Origin: Anaeramoeba flamelloides
Lineage: Eukaryota; Metamonada; Anaeramoebidae
NCBI GenBank assembly: GCA_027625915.1
Contig: JANTQA010000015.1
Coordinates: forward strand, 4,679,001-4,743,000
Reading direction: 5' to 3'
Length of the DNA stretch: 64,000 bases
Made by a program: the position numbers and the translations under genes. Each line of letters begins with the position of its first letter. Positions within the stretch are counted from its first letter, which is position 1. Below are positions 23,796 through 34,762 of this stretch, piece after piece. Below the pieces are notes generated by a model, which made no database searches, had not been told where the DNA came from, and was given only the letters and a program-made list of their open reading frames with translations.

Positions 23796-24534
23796 AAAAA
23801 ATTTTTTTTTGATGATAAATTATAATTATTAAATATGATTATGCTTTTATTTTATTTTATTTATTTTTTAATAATCAAATGAATGTTCATAGCTATATTA
23901 TTTATAAGGGGTATTATAGGATATATATAAATATCGAAGTCATTAGATCTCAGGTACTCATTACTATTTAGAATCATCAGAACACTTGAAGGGAGATAAT
24001 TTATCAATATAAAAATTATTACAAATTTTTAACTTTTTTAAAGAACTATGTTTCAAAAAGATATATAAAATTTTGAAGTATTTTGGACTTTTAAATTGAT
24101 TGAAAATAAATAATTTTAAAATCAAACGAATACACCAAATAAATCTATTTTTTTTGAAGAGGTATTTAAAAAACATCTTATTTTCCAAACCAAATCAAAA
24201 TTAAAATGAATATAATCAAAATTAGAATTAAAATTTATTTTAAAATTCTTTAGAAATATCATGTAATTTGTTTCTCAAAGATTTTTCAAAGAAAAGTTTT
24301 TCAATTCAGAAAAATTCAAAATAAAACCGAGTATAGAAGAAGTAAGTGTATTAAATATTAAATATCAGATCAATAAATAAATGATTATTTTTTTATATTT
24401 TTTCTTCGATCTATTTCTTCAGTATTTTGATTTTCATTTTTTTTAATTGGCATTTAAATTTATTTTACTAGTATATACTCCACTCTTATATTTATTAAAA
24501 TATTCGTGGATAATTTTTAATTTGGTCATGCAAA
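23796..24534. other. intergenic, no gene seen
   Basis: A/T-rich. A 74-codon minus-strand frame (23964-24188) has no recognisable domain and may be compositional. Confidence 0.35.
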
Positions 24535-25105
24535 TGATAAACTTTGTTACAGTCAAAGGGTATTCGAAAAAAAAGCATTCTTTTCAAAGATCAAATATTT
24601 TTTTTTCAATGACCTTTGAAGATTAAATAAGAATTAAGTAGAATAATAAACACCAAATCTTCGTTAGTGCTCATTCGAATCAAAACTCAAAAATCAAGAT
24701 ATTTTCTTAAATATTGAAAAACCCAAAAATCTAAGGGTACTTTTGAGAAAAACAACAATGTTCATTTTGATCTCCAATTGAAAATACAAATTAAATTCCA
24801 ATTGAAATCAAAATGATTTCTCAAAAATCATTTTTACTTTATCAATAACATTAGAACAACACATCTTTACCAAGTGACTATCGATCTTGCAATAAAAAAA
24901 AAAATTGCAAATGAATTAGGTATCAAAAAAAAATTAAAAATCAAAACAAAAAAAAAGGAAATAAAAATGTTAAAAAATGATTATAATTTTGAAATTTCCA
25001 AAATATAAATTACTTTTTTTAATATCCATTCAAACTCTTTAAACACATGTAATTTACTCCCCTATAACTGGGCCACTTTGACTGGAAAATGGTTTATTAT
25101 TATTT
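24535..25105. repeat. MITE-like element, family F2, copy 1
   Basis: Ends read CAGTCAAAGGG (left) and GGGCCACTTTGACTG (right, inverted). The body matches 62735-63445, including GAGAAAAACAACAATGTTC, TGACTATCGATCTTGCAATA and CTTTAAACACATGTA. The outer flanks (ATAAACTTTGTTA / GAAAATGGTTTAT) are also inverted and resemble the outer ends of family F1. It lacks coding sequence; likely a non-autonomous DNA transposon. Confidence 0.7.
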
Positions 25106-25742
25106 TATTATAATATTTTATTTATTTATCTTCTCTTTTTTTTTTTTATTTTGATTAAATCATCTAAAATTACTCCTTTTTCTCAATAAGCCCATAAATA
25201 AATAAATATTTATTGAAATATTATTTATTTTGTTAAAGAAATGATTTTAATGATTCAGTTTCAAATAAACCATGGCTAAAAATGGGTTAAATGTACCTAT
25301 CACCATAAGTAATTTAACAAAAAAAGTTGGGCAGTTTTATCTAATTCAAATTTAAACATGTTTTCAGCAAATTTCATCATTTTTAGAAATGAAATAAATC
25401 AATTCATATATATTGTTTTGAAAATTATCATTTATGAATCTTTCACAATTCATTAGTTAATTATTTTTTTTTTTACTTATCCAACCTTTTTTATTTCTTT
25501 TTTCATTGTTTAAAAGAAAATTTACTCTTTTAATATTCATACTTTGTTAGAATAAATATGAAAAATAAATACGAAACAAAATATTTATTGTTGCTAATTT
25601 TTGGTAAGTTGTGGCAAAAAGATATTCTGAAACCATTTAATATTTTATTTTTAAATTTATTATTATAAATCAATTTATGGATCATTGATTAATTATTTTA
25701 GGATAATTACAAATTAAATTTTATAAGAAATAAAAAATTATT
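25106..25742. other. intergenic, 3' flank of the BAR gene
   Basis: A/T-rich, no gene. Contains the BAR gene's presumed 3' untranslated region on the minus strand. Confidence 0.4.
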
Positions 25743-28700
25743 TTAATTTTCAGAAGATTGATCACTTTCTTCGGTTACCGTTTCGTATTCACTTTCACTT
25801 TCACTTCCACTTTCACTTTCAGCTTCTTTTTCATTTTCCTCATTTCCCTCTTGTTCATCTTGTTCATCTTGTTCATCTTGTTCATCTTCTTCGTCGTAAT
25901 CTTCATCTTCGTCGTAATCTTCATCAGAAGATATTTCAAGTTTAGAAAGCTGATCGTTCAAAGTATTAATAGTATTTAAATATGAATTTAAACTATATGC
26001 CATCATTTCATTTAAATACAAATCTCTGTTACTGGTGTATTTGTTCATTTTCTTCTTTAATTTATTATTTTTTATTTGGAATTCCTTTTTTGAGGTTTTA
26101 GAAACGGATTCCAATATTTCGATTGCTTCTTTTGTTTTTTTTTTTGACAGTTTTGCTTTTTGATATTTTCTTTCGTGAAAGTCAGATTGAGTTAATAATT
26201 TATTTCTTTCTGAAATACTTTTTTGTATTTTTTTCATCGTATCAATTCTAATTTCCAAATGTTCTGTAACATTTTTTTGAAGTGATTTCTTTTTTTAAAA
26301 AATTATTGGGAAAAAATATAAAAATTCAAAAAAAAAAAAAGAACAACTTAGAATACAAATCAAAAAAAAAAACAAAATACAAAAAACAAAAAACAAAATA
26401 GCAAGGAATATATAAAAAAAAAAGAAGATTTAAAAAATAAAAAATCTTTAAGTTGCTATTCACCTAATGGGGATTGGTAGTGTTTGGTTCGTATTTTATC
26501 AAAGATTAAACTTTTTGATTTAAAATTGTATAATTTAATTAATAGATTATTTGAAAATAATGAATTAATTATTGAAATTAAATACAGGAATAGTAAACAA
26601 TATTTTAAATTAATAAACCAGATTAATATTGAATTTGAAGAAAAGCAAAATTTTTGGAAAAGGATTAATAGATTAAGAGAAACTTCGAGTAAAATGATTT
26701 TGAATAATGATAATATGGAAGCATCGTATTTCGGGTTTGTTAAATCTATTAGTAAAAAACCAAAAAAATATATATCCTTAATTTTATTAAATATTTTACA
26801 TTAGATAAAAGTACTTTGTTAAAATAGAAGAAATATTTTCAATAATCATAATTTTGGAAATTATCAAATTTCAAAAAAATAAATCAGAGAAAGAATTTGA
26901 TAAATTTTTACAATAGAAATCAATAAAAAATCAAAGTAGTGAATTTTATATAAATTATGAAAACTTTTTAAAAACAATCCGAAAAATATTTTTTAATTGG
27001 ATTATGGATCTATCTCAGAAAAATATTAAATTTATCAAAAATTGAAATTTATTATTCATTCATAAATCTGGAGATGAAGGTATATCCACTTAATTATCGA
27101 CCAATTTCAATTAATCAAGCTCTCCCAAGATTTTTTCAAAAATTGTTATATGCCGGAATTCAAGATTCTTGGGACTTAGTTTCAAAAAACCAATTTGGAT
27201 TTTTTAAAAAAAAATAGAGACTAAAATTGCAGTTTTAAACTAATTGAATGAATATCAAAAAATAAATAATAAAAAATAAATTGAAAATATTTATATCGTT
27301 GCAAGAGATAATTTAAAAATGTTTTGGCTCTATTCATAATTCGCTTATATATTATTCAATTAAAAAAGTTTTAAAAAATCAAATTATTGTAAAATATCTT
27401 CTTGCTTATTTCTCGAAAGAAGGAATTGGTGTTTATCAGGGAGATACATTATCTCCTTTATTATTTGGATTTATTACTCTTTTTCTCTTAGACAAAATCA
27501 AATCATTTGCATCACATGTTCAGATGTTTGCAGATGATTTGATTTTACTTTTGAAAGGATATTTAATAGAAATCAATTTTTAATTATAAAAATAGATATG
27601 AAATAATAAGAGATTTTGGGATGAATCCTAACGATGATAAAAATAAAAAGACTTTAATTCCAATAGAAATTTTATATTTTGGTATTTGATTAGATAAAAA
27701 AACTCATTTAAAATTTAACCTTGATAAAGTCATAATCAATTTTAAAAAATTAATCAATATCTTACAACAAAATTTTTTCTAATAGATTAAAAATTCAGTT
27801 TTTTAAAGCTGTATTGAATAGCCAATTATTATATGGATTAGAAATATTTGGATTTAACAAAAACAGATTTTAAAGATATTGATACTTGTATTAATAAAAA
27901 AATTACAAAATTTTTATTAATCAGCCCACACTCCCATATGCTTATTTATAAAATATAAGCAAAAATTGATCCATCGGAATAATGATTGTATTAAAGAAGA
28001 AAAATAAAATAATTAGTAAGATGAAAAAGTTATTTTTGATGAATTAATTAATTATATCCCTTTTAGAAAAAAAGAATATGAAAATATTAATTGGTATTCC
28101 AAAAATTTAAAACAACTCGAAATTGGACTAGGCAATTTCAGAATACAAAATTTAGAAAATAGTCCTAGTTGGAATGTCTGGCACTTGATGGCACTTGAAG
28201 ACACTCCTCAAAAATATTTAAAAATAATACAAATCAATGACACTATAAATAAGCAGTCGTGTCACCAAGTGCATCCAAGTGTCTACGTTTTCTGGTGGCA
28301 AAAGAATCGAGAAAAATCTAAGATTTTACTCAATTCTTTTAAATTTTGGAAAACCTAACTACAAAAGATATTTAAAATGGAAGGGTTCAACTTCAATTTT
28401 AAAACTCAGAAAATTTTCAAATTACCTTTACAGGTATTTTTATGTTATGAACAAAAACAAATCAGAATATTGTGAATTATGTCAAAAAATAAACAATTTA
28501 GAAATCATTGAAGATTTAGACCATTTTCTATTGAATTGCTCACCCTATGGAAATAATCGCAAATATAGATATAAGAATTCAAAAAAAATTAATATATCTA
28601 ATATATTAGAAAATAATAATATTTCTAATATTATTAAAAAAAAAGATTCAACGTTCTTATTAGCCTTAGTGGGTAATAAACTTATTTTTAAGTCTTTAAT

Positions 28701-31700
28701 AAATTTCCTAAATAAAATTTTAGGAATTCAGAAAGTACCGTGGAGTGCCGTGGGGTGTCGTGGGGTGTCTAGTTTTTCCAGAATTCAAAAGAATAGAGAA
28801 AAATCCAAGATTTTACTCAATTCTTTTAAATTCTGGAAAATCTAACAGCAATTTTCTTGAGGTTTTTTGTTTTATCTGTAAAGTGTTCTAGGTTTTTTTG
28901 AGGTTTTCTATTTTATTTCTAAAGTAAAAAAAACCGAACGAAAATCTATTGATTTTCCACATAAAGAGAAAACTCAAGAAAACCTAACAACACTTTTTTT
29001 TTATTTAAGAAATAAAAAGAAAATATATTTAATTTTCTTTTCATTTCTAAAATTAAAAAAAAGCTAACAACAAAAAAGAGGGGTTAATAACCCTCCCCCT
29101 TAAATAATAATAAAATAAAATAAAAATTAAACTTTTTTGATGATTAAAATGATTTTTCAAGTTTATAAAAACTGATTCTTATTTTTAAATGTTTACATTT
29201 TCCTTGTAATGTAAGAGGTGAATTTTAGTACAAATCAAAAAAATTTGATCATTTTTTTGTTTTTTTTTTTTTTTTTTTTTAAGAATCAAATAATCCTTCA
29301 TTTAAGCTATTTCTAAAAAAGTAGTGCAAATTTATTTTAAAATATCTTGATCAAACTTAATCGTCAAAGAAATATTCTAATATACCAATTTAAATATCCA
29401 AAATTGTTCTTCGCCAATTATGTATTATTTGGTTTCATTCCAAAATCTCTAATAAAACTCAAGTTTTTTTTTTTTGTTGGTTTTTTTTAATTTCGTATTC
29501 ATATTCCAAAAAAATCTTCAATATTGATCTTTCAAATATGTTTTATTTTAATCTAATTTTCATTCAATTAATACTCTTTGAGAAATATCTTAATTACTCT
29601 TATTTATGACTGGTAATCAAAAATGAAACACCATTACGATAATTTTAAGATTATCTAAACTTGTAAAAAGGATGGGGGGAGGGGGGGTGATCTTCAAGTT
29701 AATCCATTTTTCGTTTTTGAAAATTATCTTTATTTTTAAACATTTATTTATGATATAAATATTACAAAAAAATTATGTGATTTCTGTGGTTTTTGTGATT
29801 CTAGAAATTTATTGAAACACATATGAAAAATCGGTGTTTTAATTTTTTTATTTTTGGATTTATTGTTAAGAGTTAAATGTTATAAAAACAAAACATTTAA
29901 TCTGGTAAAGAGAGAATTTTCAAGTGGTTAAATTTGTGACTTCCAATTAAAAGTGAGTACAGGCACAAAGTGTCTAGACACATTCATTAGAAGTATTTGA
30001 AACTTAATTTTCTCAAAGAATATACAGGGTCTATTTGAAAAAAAAATGAAGAAATGTAAAACAAGAAGAAGTAGAAAAAAATGAAGAAATTAAAAATAAG
30101 TGGTGTGTAATCCCTGGGGTTGTTTGATACAAATGAATTTGTACGTTTAACGGTTGCTAGGATTTATTTGGTTTTGAGCTCTTTTTTTCTAATGAAATGT
30201 TGAGTCATATAGACCAAAAAGTATTCTATGGTGATGTTAGAGATTTCTTTTATTTTCATTTTACTCGTTTTTTTAAGTTTTGGATTTATTGTTAAGAGTT
30301 AAATGTTATAAAAAGAAGACATTTAATCTGGTGAAGAGAGAATTTTGGAGTGGCTAAATTCGTGTATTCTAATTCAAGGAGTGAATAAGCACTGAAATTA
30401 GAAGTATTTTAAACTTGATTTGGTTTTTTAAATTTTTTAAGTTTTGAATTTATTATTAAGAATTAAATGTTATTAAAAAGAAACCGTTAATCTGGTAAAA
30501 AGAGAAACTTGAAGTGGATAAATCCCTGTAATCTAATTCAAAAAGTGAATAAAAACAATCATTAGAAGTATTTTTAACTTTGTTTGATTTTCTAAAATAA
30601 AATGAAGAGTCTATATAAAAGAAAGCGGGGGATTCTTGTTAACGGACTTTGGATTTCTAATTGCAAAAAATAAAATTTAAGAATGAAAGAATAAAAATGT
30701 TTGAGAAAGAAAGAGAAATCCAAAAATCAAAAATAATTTTCAGAAATCAAAAAAAAAAAAAAAAAACAATCCAAAACATTTTTATTATTATTTCATTAAA
30801 TTGATTTTTTTGCAATTATAAACCTCAAGTTCGTTAATGCAAAACCTCTCCCGTCGGGGAGTACTGGAAAAGTTTTTTAGTTTTGGAAAAAATAGCAAAT
30901 TTTAGTAAAAAAACTTAAAATATTAAGGCATCACTTTTTGGACATATGTATTACAAAAATTTCAGAGAAAATTAACTCTATTTTTATCATGAAAATTTTT
31001 TCAATTTGATCCTTAATTTTTAGAATTTCTTTTTTAATAATAAAACTTTAAGAAATCAGTGCTATCTTTAATTAGGGTTTTATTGTTGGTTTCTCTTACC
31101 GTTGATGTATATGTCTTCTATAACAAAAAAACACTTTTCATTTTGAAAGATAAATTAAACTTTTTTGCACGTATTATTTTGACAACAGTATATAAATTGA
31201 ATTTTCTATTTCAAAAAGCACAATTTTATAAGAGACAACCAATCTCCATTTCTTGGATTTTTTTACGCTAGTGTGGAAATGACTGTATAAGAAGTTCTGA
31301 AATTAATATGAGCTGAATAATTTTTCGAGTTTTTTCTTTGATTAAATGAGTTTGTAGGTGAATGAAAAAACAGGAAATCGAAATGAAAAATTTTTACCAT
31401 TAAACATCCAAAAATCGAGCAAAAACAAATTATTGCTTTTGAAAATATACTCCCATTTTCAGAATTACAAACCCAGAGGATCACTCTTTTTCTTTTTTTT
31501 GAATTAATCAATTATTTTTTAGAATCATTTGAATATTCGAAATTCGAAGCAAATATTTTAAAACAAAAGAGATGAAAAGCGAAGCAACTTATGATTTGTG
31601 AAAGTTGTATTGGAAATTTTGATTTATAAAAACCATTCCTTTGAAGATTCAATCATCTAAATTGGTTGTTATGTCATAATTTTTTTTTAAAAAGACCAAA

Positions 31701-32199
31701 CAAAAAGATAAAAAGGAAAAAATTATCATTCAAACAATAAAATTGTACATTTTCTTTTTCCAAAACTGTTGATGTTGTGGTGAGCAATTGATTTAAATTT
31801 TCGGTGTTTTGATCTTCATTTGAAGAATTGCTGAAAAAGGTGCTCAGATCTTCGCTTAATTGTAGTGACGTGCCTTGCAGTTTATCCAAACAATTAATAA
31901 AGTTGATGAGTTTTTGATTTCTTTTTTTTGTTCGTTAGTGTGTTAATTTGTGAGAGAAGAAAAAGAACAAATGTCGAAAAGTAAAAGGAATAGTTCCATT
32001 GATTAAGAACTCTTTTTTGTTTTTTAGATTGAAAAAGGATCAAAACAAACATTGCTTCAGTGTCTTGTTTTAAATTTACAAAGGATCCCAGTGATTCATC
32101 AAAACCGAGGTCTACAGTTTTGTTTGCTTTCCCAAACGATTGAAGGAGTTTTTGTTGGTTTCTTTGGAGATATTTGCGAACTTTGACTTTCTTTTGCAT
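25743..32199 (-). CDS. BAR-domain membrane-curvature protein, 3 exons, 5.5 kb intron
   Basis: Exons 32051-32199, 31749-31920 and 25743-26288 give about 288 residues. Intron 1 (130 bp) splits a codon; intron 2 (26289-31748) is phase 0 at both ends. Exon 1 reads KVRKYLQRNQQKLLQSFGKA then KTVDLGFDESLGSFVNL, the N-terminal BAR helix pattern. Exon 2 reads NQKLINFINCLDKLQGTS and LSEDLSTFF. Exon 3 opens KSLQKNVTEHLEIRIDTMKK and has SISERNKLLTQSDFHERKY, the conserved 'R..LL..yD....ky' signature, then the last helix with YLNEMMAYSLNSYLNTI. BAR dimers bind curved membranes in endocytosis or membrane shaping. The C-terminal tail (about 225-288) is highly acidic with EDEQDEQDEQDEQ and Glu-Ser repeats. 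The exon 1 donor, GTTTGT, is weak. Pieces read separately look like unrelated small frames; the fold unites them. Confidence 0.75.
26484..28720 (+). mobile_element. decayed LINE (non-LTR retrotransposon), copy 2, antisense in the BAR intron
   Basis: Fragments of one reverse-transcriptase protein lie in order on the plus strand: a helical region (26484-26804), YRPISINQALPRFFQKLLY and FGF (about 27090-27200), GVYQGDTLSPLLFGF (about 27430), the active-site FADD box in VQMFADDLILLL (about 27520), and the C-terminal knuckle ending YCELCQKINN...EDLDHFLLNCSPY (28470-28550). Many stops and frame changes separate them, so it is dead. No endonuclease was recognised upstream. The C-terminal part resembles LINE copies 1 and 3. 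A palindromic element appears inserted near 28145-28375. Confidence 0.8.
28145..28375. repeat. palindromic foldback family P, copy 1, within the LINE
   Basis: Contains GGCACTTGATGGCACTTG, GTGTCTACGTTTTCTGG and the mirrored pair AGAATCGAGAAAAATC / GATTTTACTCAATTCTTTT. It interrupts the LINE frame. Same modules as 28722-29065, 36957-37290 and 51945-52240. Confidence 0.6.
28722..29065. repeat. palindromic foldback family P, copy 2
   Basis: Begins with three near-tandem GTGGAGTGCCGTGGGGTGTC-type units, then the arms 28771-28800 and 28807-28842 (TTTTCCAGAATTCAAAAGAAT mirrored). A second palindrome follows (AGGTTTTCTATTTTATTTCT ... AGAGAAAACTCAAGAAAACCT). Non-coding; abuts the LINE 3' end. Confidence 0.65.
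29304..29420. repeat. dispersed repeat shared with 13784-13900
   Basis: Starts AAGCTATTTCTAAAAAAGTA, then GTGCAAATTTATTTTAAAAT. Partner copy is in the VASt intron. Non-coding. Confidence 0.55.
29855..30620. repeat. three direct copies of a 150-180 bp repeat
   Basis: Copies at about 29855-30035, 30277-30430 and 30440-30620. Each has GATTTATTGTTAAGAGTTAA (or close), a TTAATCTGGTRAAGAGAGAA block, AAGTGGNTAAAT and ATTAGAAGTATTT. The last two are nearly adjacent; the first is separated by 240 bp of other sequence. No frame is kept, so this looks like a non-coding duplication. Confidence 0.75.
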
Positions 32200-32430
32200 G
32201 AAATAAAAAGGAAAAAAAATGAAGAATGTGTTTCAGAATTTGTTGTATTGGGGGTAAATTTTTGAAGACCACCAATTATTTTGGGTTTTGTGGGAAATTC
32301 GAAGGTTTTGAAAGTCGAACAAAAAAAATTTTCTAAAAACAAATTGAAAAAAAAATATAAATAACAAATTTAAAAAAATTAAAAAAACCAAATTTAATAA
32401 AATTAAAAACACCAAATTTAACAGTTACTT

Positions 32431-32552
32431 TCTCGGATAGCTTAGTCGGCAGAGCGCCGTGCTTATAATATTACAAATATACCTTTTAAGATTCACTTCT
32501 TAAATTGCACGAAGATACGCGGAGGTCGAGAGTTCGATCCTCTCTCTGAGAA
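32431..32552 (+). tRNA. tRNA-Ile(UAU) with a 49 bp intron
   Basis: Folds as a full cloverleaf: acceptor TCTCGGA (32431-32437) pairs with TCTGAGA (32545-32551) with one G-U; D arm GCTT...GAGC; anticodon stem CCGTG with CGCGG; loop CTTATAA with anticodon TAT at 32464-32466; T arm GAGAG-TTCGATC-CTCTC; discriminator A. The intron is 32468-32516, after position 37, the canonical eukaryotic site; tRNA-Ile(UAU) is often intron-bearing. A T8 run (32554-32561) is a Pol III terminator. It reads AUA codons, abundant in this DNA. Confidence 0.93.
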
Positions 32553-32561
32553 ATTTTTTTT

Positions 32562-33550
32562 GATATTTTTTTCTTTTTTTTTAATTTTTCATTTTTTTTT
32601 AATATTTTTTGAAAAATTTTTGTTATTTGATATGTGTTTTTAAGAATTGTAAAATGGAAAAAAACTGTTGAGTTGGTTATTAATTGTAAAATCAATTCTT
32701 CTTCATTAAATTTTTTTTTTTAAATATTGAACCAAACCATTTCGAAAGACTAATAAAATGGAAGGATTTTGGAAAATAAATTGAAAATTTTCATTTCACT
32801 TTTCAAAAAAAAATCCCTCCAAAACCCAACCAAATCTAGGAAAGGTTTGAAAAAGTATCAGTCTTTTCAACTAGAAGTCTGTTTAGTCAGCAAATTCTGT
32901 TCCGAAAGAAATTGTTAATTTTCTTTTCAGAAATGATTAGGAAAAAGTTACCAAGCAAAGAATTCTTTTTTTAACTTTACACAATTCATTTTTGTATTCA
33001 ATAACAAAGTTAGCACTCAACCAAAAATAAAAAACGCATGTTCTACTTTTTCTCTTGGATATTACTCGTTTTTGTTGACAAAAAAGAATTTTTTGGGAAA
33101 GATGGTCAAAAAAAAAAAACAAAAAACAAAAAAAAAGTAAAAATTAATGTAGCTTTTTTATTGGGACTATGTTTGTTCGTTGTTTGAAAGAGTATTTGAA
33201 AAGTTTTAGATGTTTCGGAAAATAATTAGAGAAGAAACTTGATGATCAATCAAGATTAAGTTTTTCATTGGAGCGTTTTATTTTTTATCATAAAGGACAT
33301 TAGACAAAAATAAAAAAATGCACACAATTCAAGAAAATGACTTCCTTTTGGATTTAGTTGTTTTCCATCACAAAAATGAAAAAAATAAAATGGAAAGATC
33401 ACAAAGATTTCTGCTTTTTTGAAAAATTTGTTTTGTTTAGCTGTTTCTGCTTTTTTTGAAAATTTGTTTTTCTGTTTGTTTTTTTTTTGAAAAATGTTTA
33501 ACAGAAAATAACACAACCAAAAAAATAAGAAATTTACCTTGTAAAAATCC
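32562..33550. other. intergenic; 3' flank of the SelW-like gene
   Basis: A SECIS stem-loop for the gene at 33551-33823 should lie in the upper part (read on the minus strand). I find ATGA motifs (for example near 33268) and a small TTTCCAT/ATGGAAA hairpin (33363-33397), but no convincing SECIS core by eye. An AAG|GTAAAT donor-like site follows the stop closely (minus strand, about 33539). Confidence 0.4.
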
Positions 33551-33823
33551 TTAATTTTGAATATTTTCAATTAATTCAATTAACTCATCAGAGACCGGAA
33601 CTCGTTTTTTTTTATCATAGCTCCAAATGTGTTCACCAAGATCTTCAACAGTCGACATGTCAGTGTGAGTTTCTGGCACAACGTATACATCAAAACGTGT
33701 TCCATCGCCACCAGATACACGGATCTTTTTAACAGTGTGTCCTTGTTTTTCTAACTTTTCTGAGATTACACGTGCCCGTCCATTTACAGATCACCCTCCT
33801 TTGTATTTTAAGATAACTTTCAT
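33551..33823 (-). CDS. selenoprotein W-like (Rdx family), in-frame TGA read as selenocysteine
   Basis: The frame from ATG (33821-33823) to TAA is 90 residues with one internal TGA at codon 11 (33791-33793). It reads MKVILKYKGG-U-SVNGRA, then EKLEKQGHTVKKIRVSGG, GTRFDVYVVPE, IWSYDKKKRVPVSDELIEL. This matches the Rdx thioredoxin-like fold: first strand, a redox loop with Sec where SelW has CxxU, a GxFxV strand, an IWS-K-P turn and a last helix. Mammalian SelW is about 87 residues. The TGA is exactly at the family's redox position, so Sec is favoured over a nonsense change; codon use is otherwise clean. Odd point: the first Cys of CxxU is Lys (KGGU). No SECIS was confirmed by eye. Likely a small cytosolic redox protein. 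The TGA conceals the gene from simple frame calling. Confidence 0.83.
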
Positions 33824-34007
33824 TGTTTTTAATAATTAAGAAAAAAAATTTAAAGTGAAAAATTGAATAAAAAAATGAAATATTTTATCGTTGAAATCTA
33901 ACAAAAATGGCTTGTCTGTTTCATTCTATTGAAATTATTTCAAAATATTTCAAAATCGTGCTCTTGAAATAAGATTTTTGTGTTTTTTTATCTTTCAATG
34001 AATTAAG

Positions 34008-34762
34008 GTTAAGGGATTAGCCTCACAATAGATTTCTCTATAATCAAAGTATGTTGTAATTGGGTGTAAATGGTATTAGTTCACCATGGCTCGAATAGCT
34101 CTAAAAAATCTATTATAAATCTTATTGCTCAATAAATTATTACATTTTTTACTAATAATCACAATTAAAAATTTTCATTTTGGAAATTTTTTAATTAATA
34201 CCTTTTCCCAATCTAAAAATAAAAACCCAAAATATAGTATTCTGGTATTTAATAATTTAGATTTAGAACTTCCAAAAGTAACTATTTTTAGAATTTTTGA
34301 ATTTCAAAGATTAACTCAATAATCATCAACATAAAATCACCAAAGACTGATTAGTTTTGTTTGCTTTTGATAAGTCTACTTATAGCATCAATATATTTCC
34401 ATGATTTGAGAAATAATTTGTCAAAAAACTTTATTGGTTAATTATTTGTTTTTAAAAAAAAACGAATTGTTTAGTAACTAATCTACATTTCGCCATAAAT
34501 TTAAGAAAGATATTTTATGACTTTGTAGTCTGAATATTGATAATTCAATCTTTAAATTTATGGCGAAATGCAGATTTTATTCTGAATTTGCTGGGTTTTT
34601 TACTAATACATACATCATTTTTAATTGATGGGATCAACAAATATTACTACTTTGCAATCGATTTTTTAGAGACATTTCAACCATGTAACACTAATGCGGT
34701 TAGGTCCAATAACAACATACTTTGATCCTAGGCTTCTCCTTGGTAGATGCTAATCCCTTAAC
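34008..34762. repeat. inverted-repeat element with about 100 bp arms
   Basis: Left arm 34008-34112 starts GTTAAGGGATTAGC; right arm about 34663-34762 ends GCTAATCCCTTAAC. Mirrored inner blocks include ATCAAAGTATGTTGT and CTCTAAAAAATC. A second, smaller hairpin lies within (34484-34512 against 34549-34573, ATTTCGCCATAAATTT mirrored). Non-coding. Its right tip overlaps the left tip of the next hairpin. Confidence 0.7.

Larger units (their letters stand above)
26289..31748 (-). other. giant intron 2 of the BAR gene (5460 bp) and its contents
   Basis: On the minus strand it runs from GTACAATTTT to TTTAAAAAAAG. It contains a decayed LINE on the plus strand (26484-28720), palindromic foldback copies (28145-28375 and 28722-29065), a repeat shared with the VASt intron (29304-29420) and three direct copies of a 150-180 bp repeat (29855-30620). 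From 30650 to 31740 I see nothing beyond a small GC hairpin (CTCCCGTCGGGGAG, about 30847). Confidence 0.65.

Noticed and set aside
31263-31511. Extra BAR-gene exon in 31263-31511 or MIESSKEWFL at about 31650
   Set aside because: Neither matches the BAR fold; exon 3 at 25743-26288 joins in phase and completes it.
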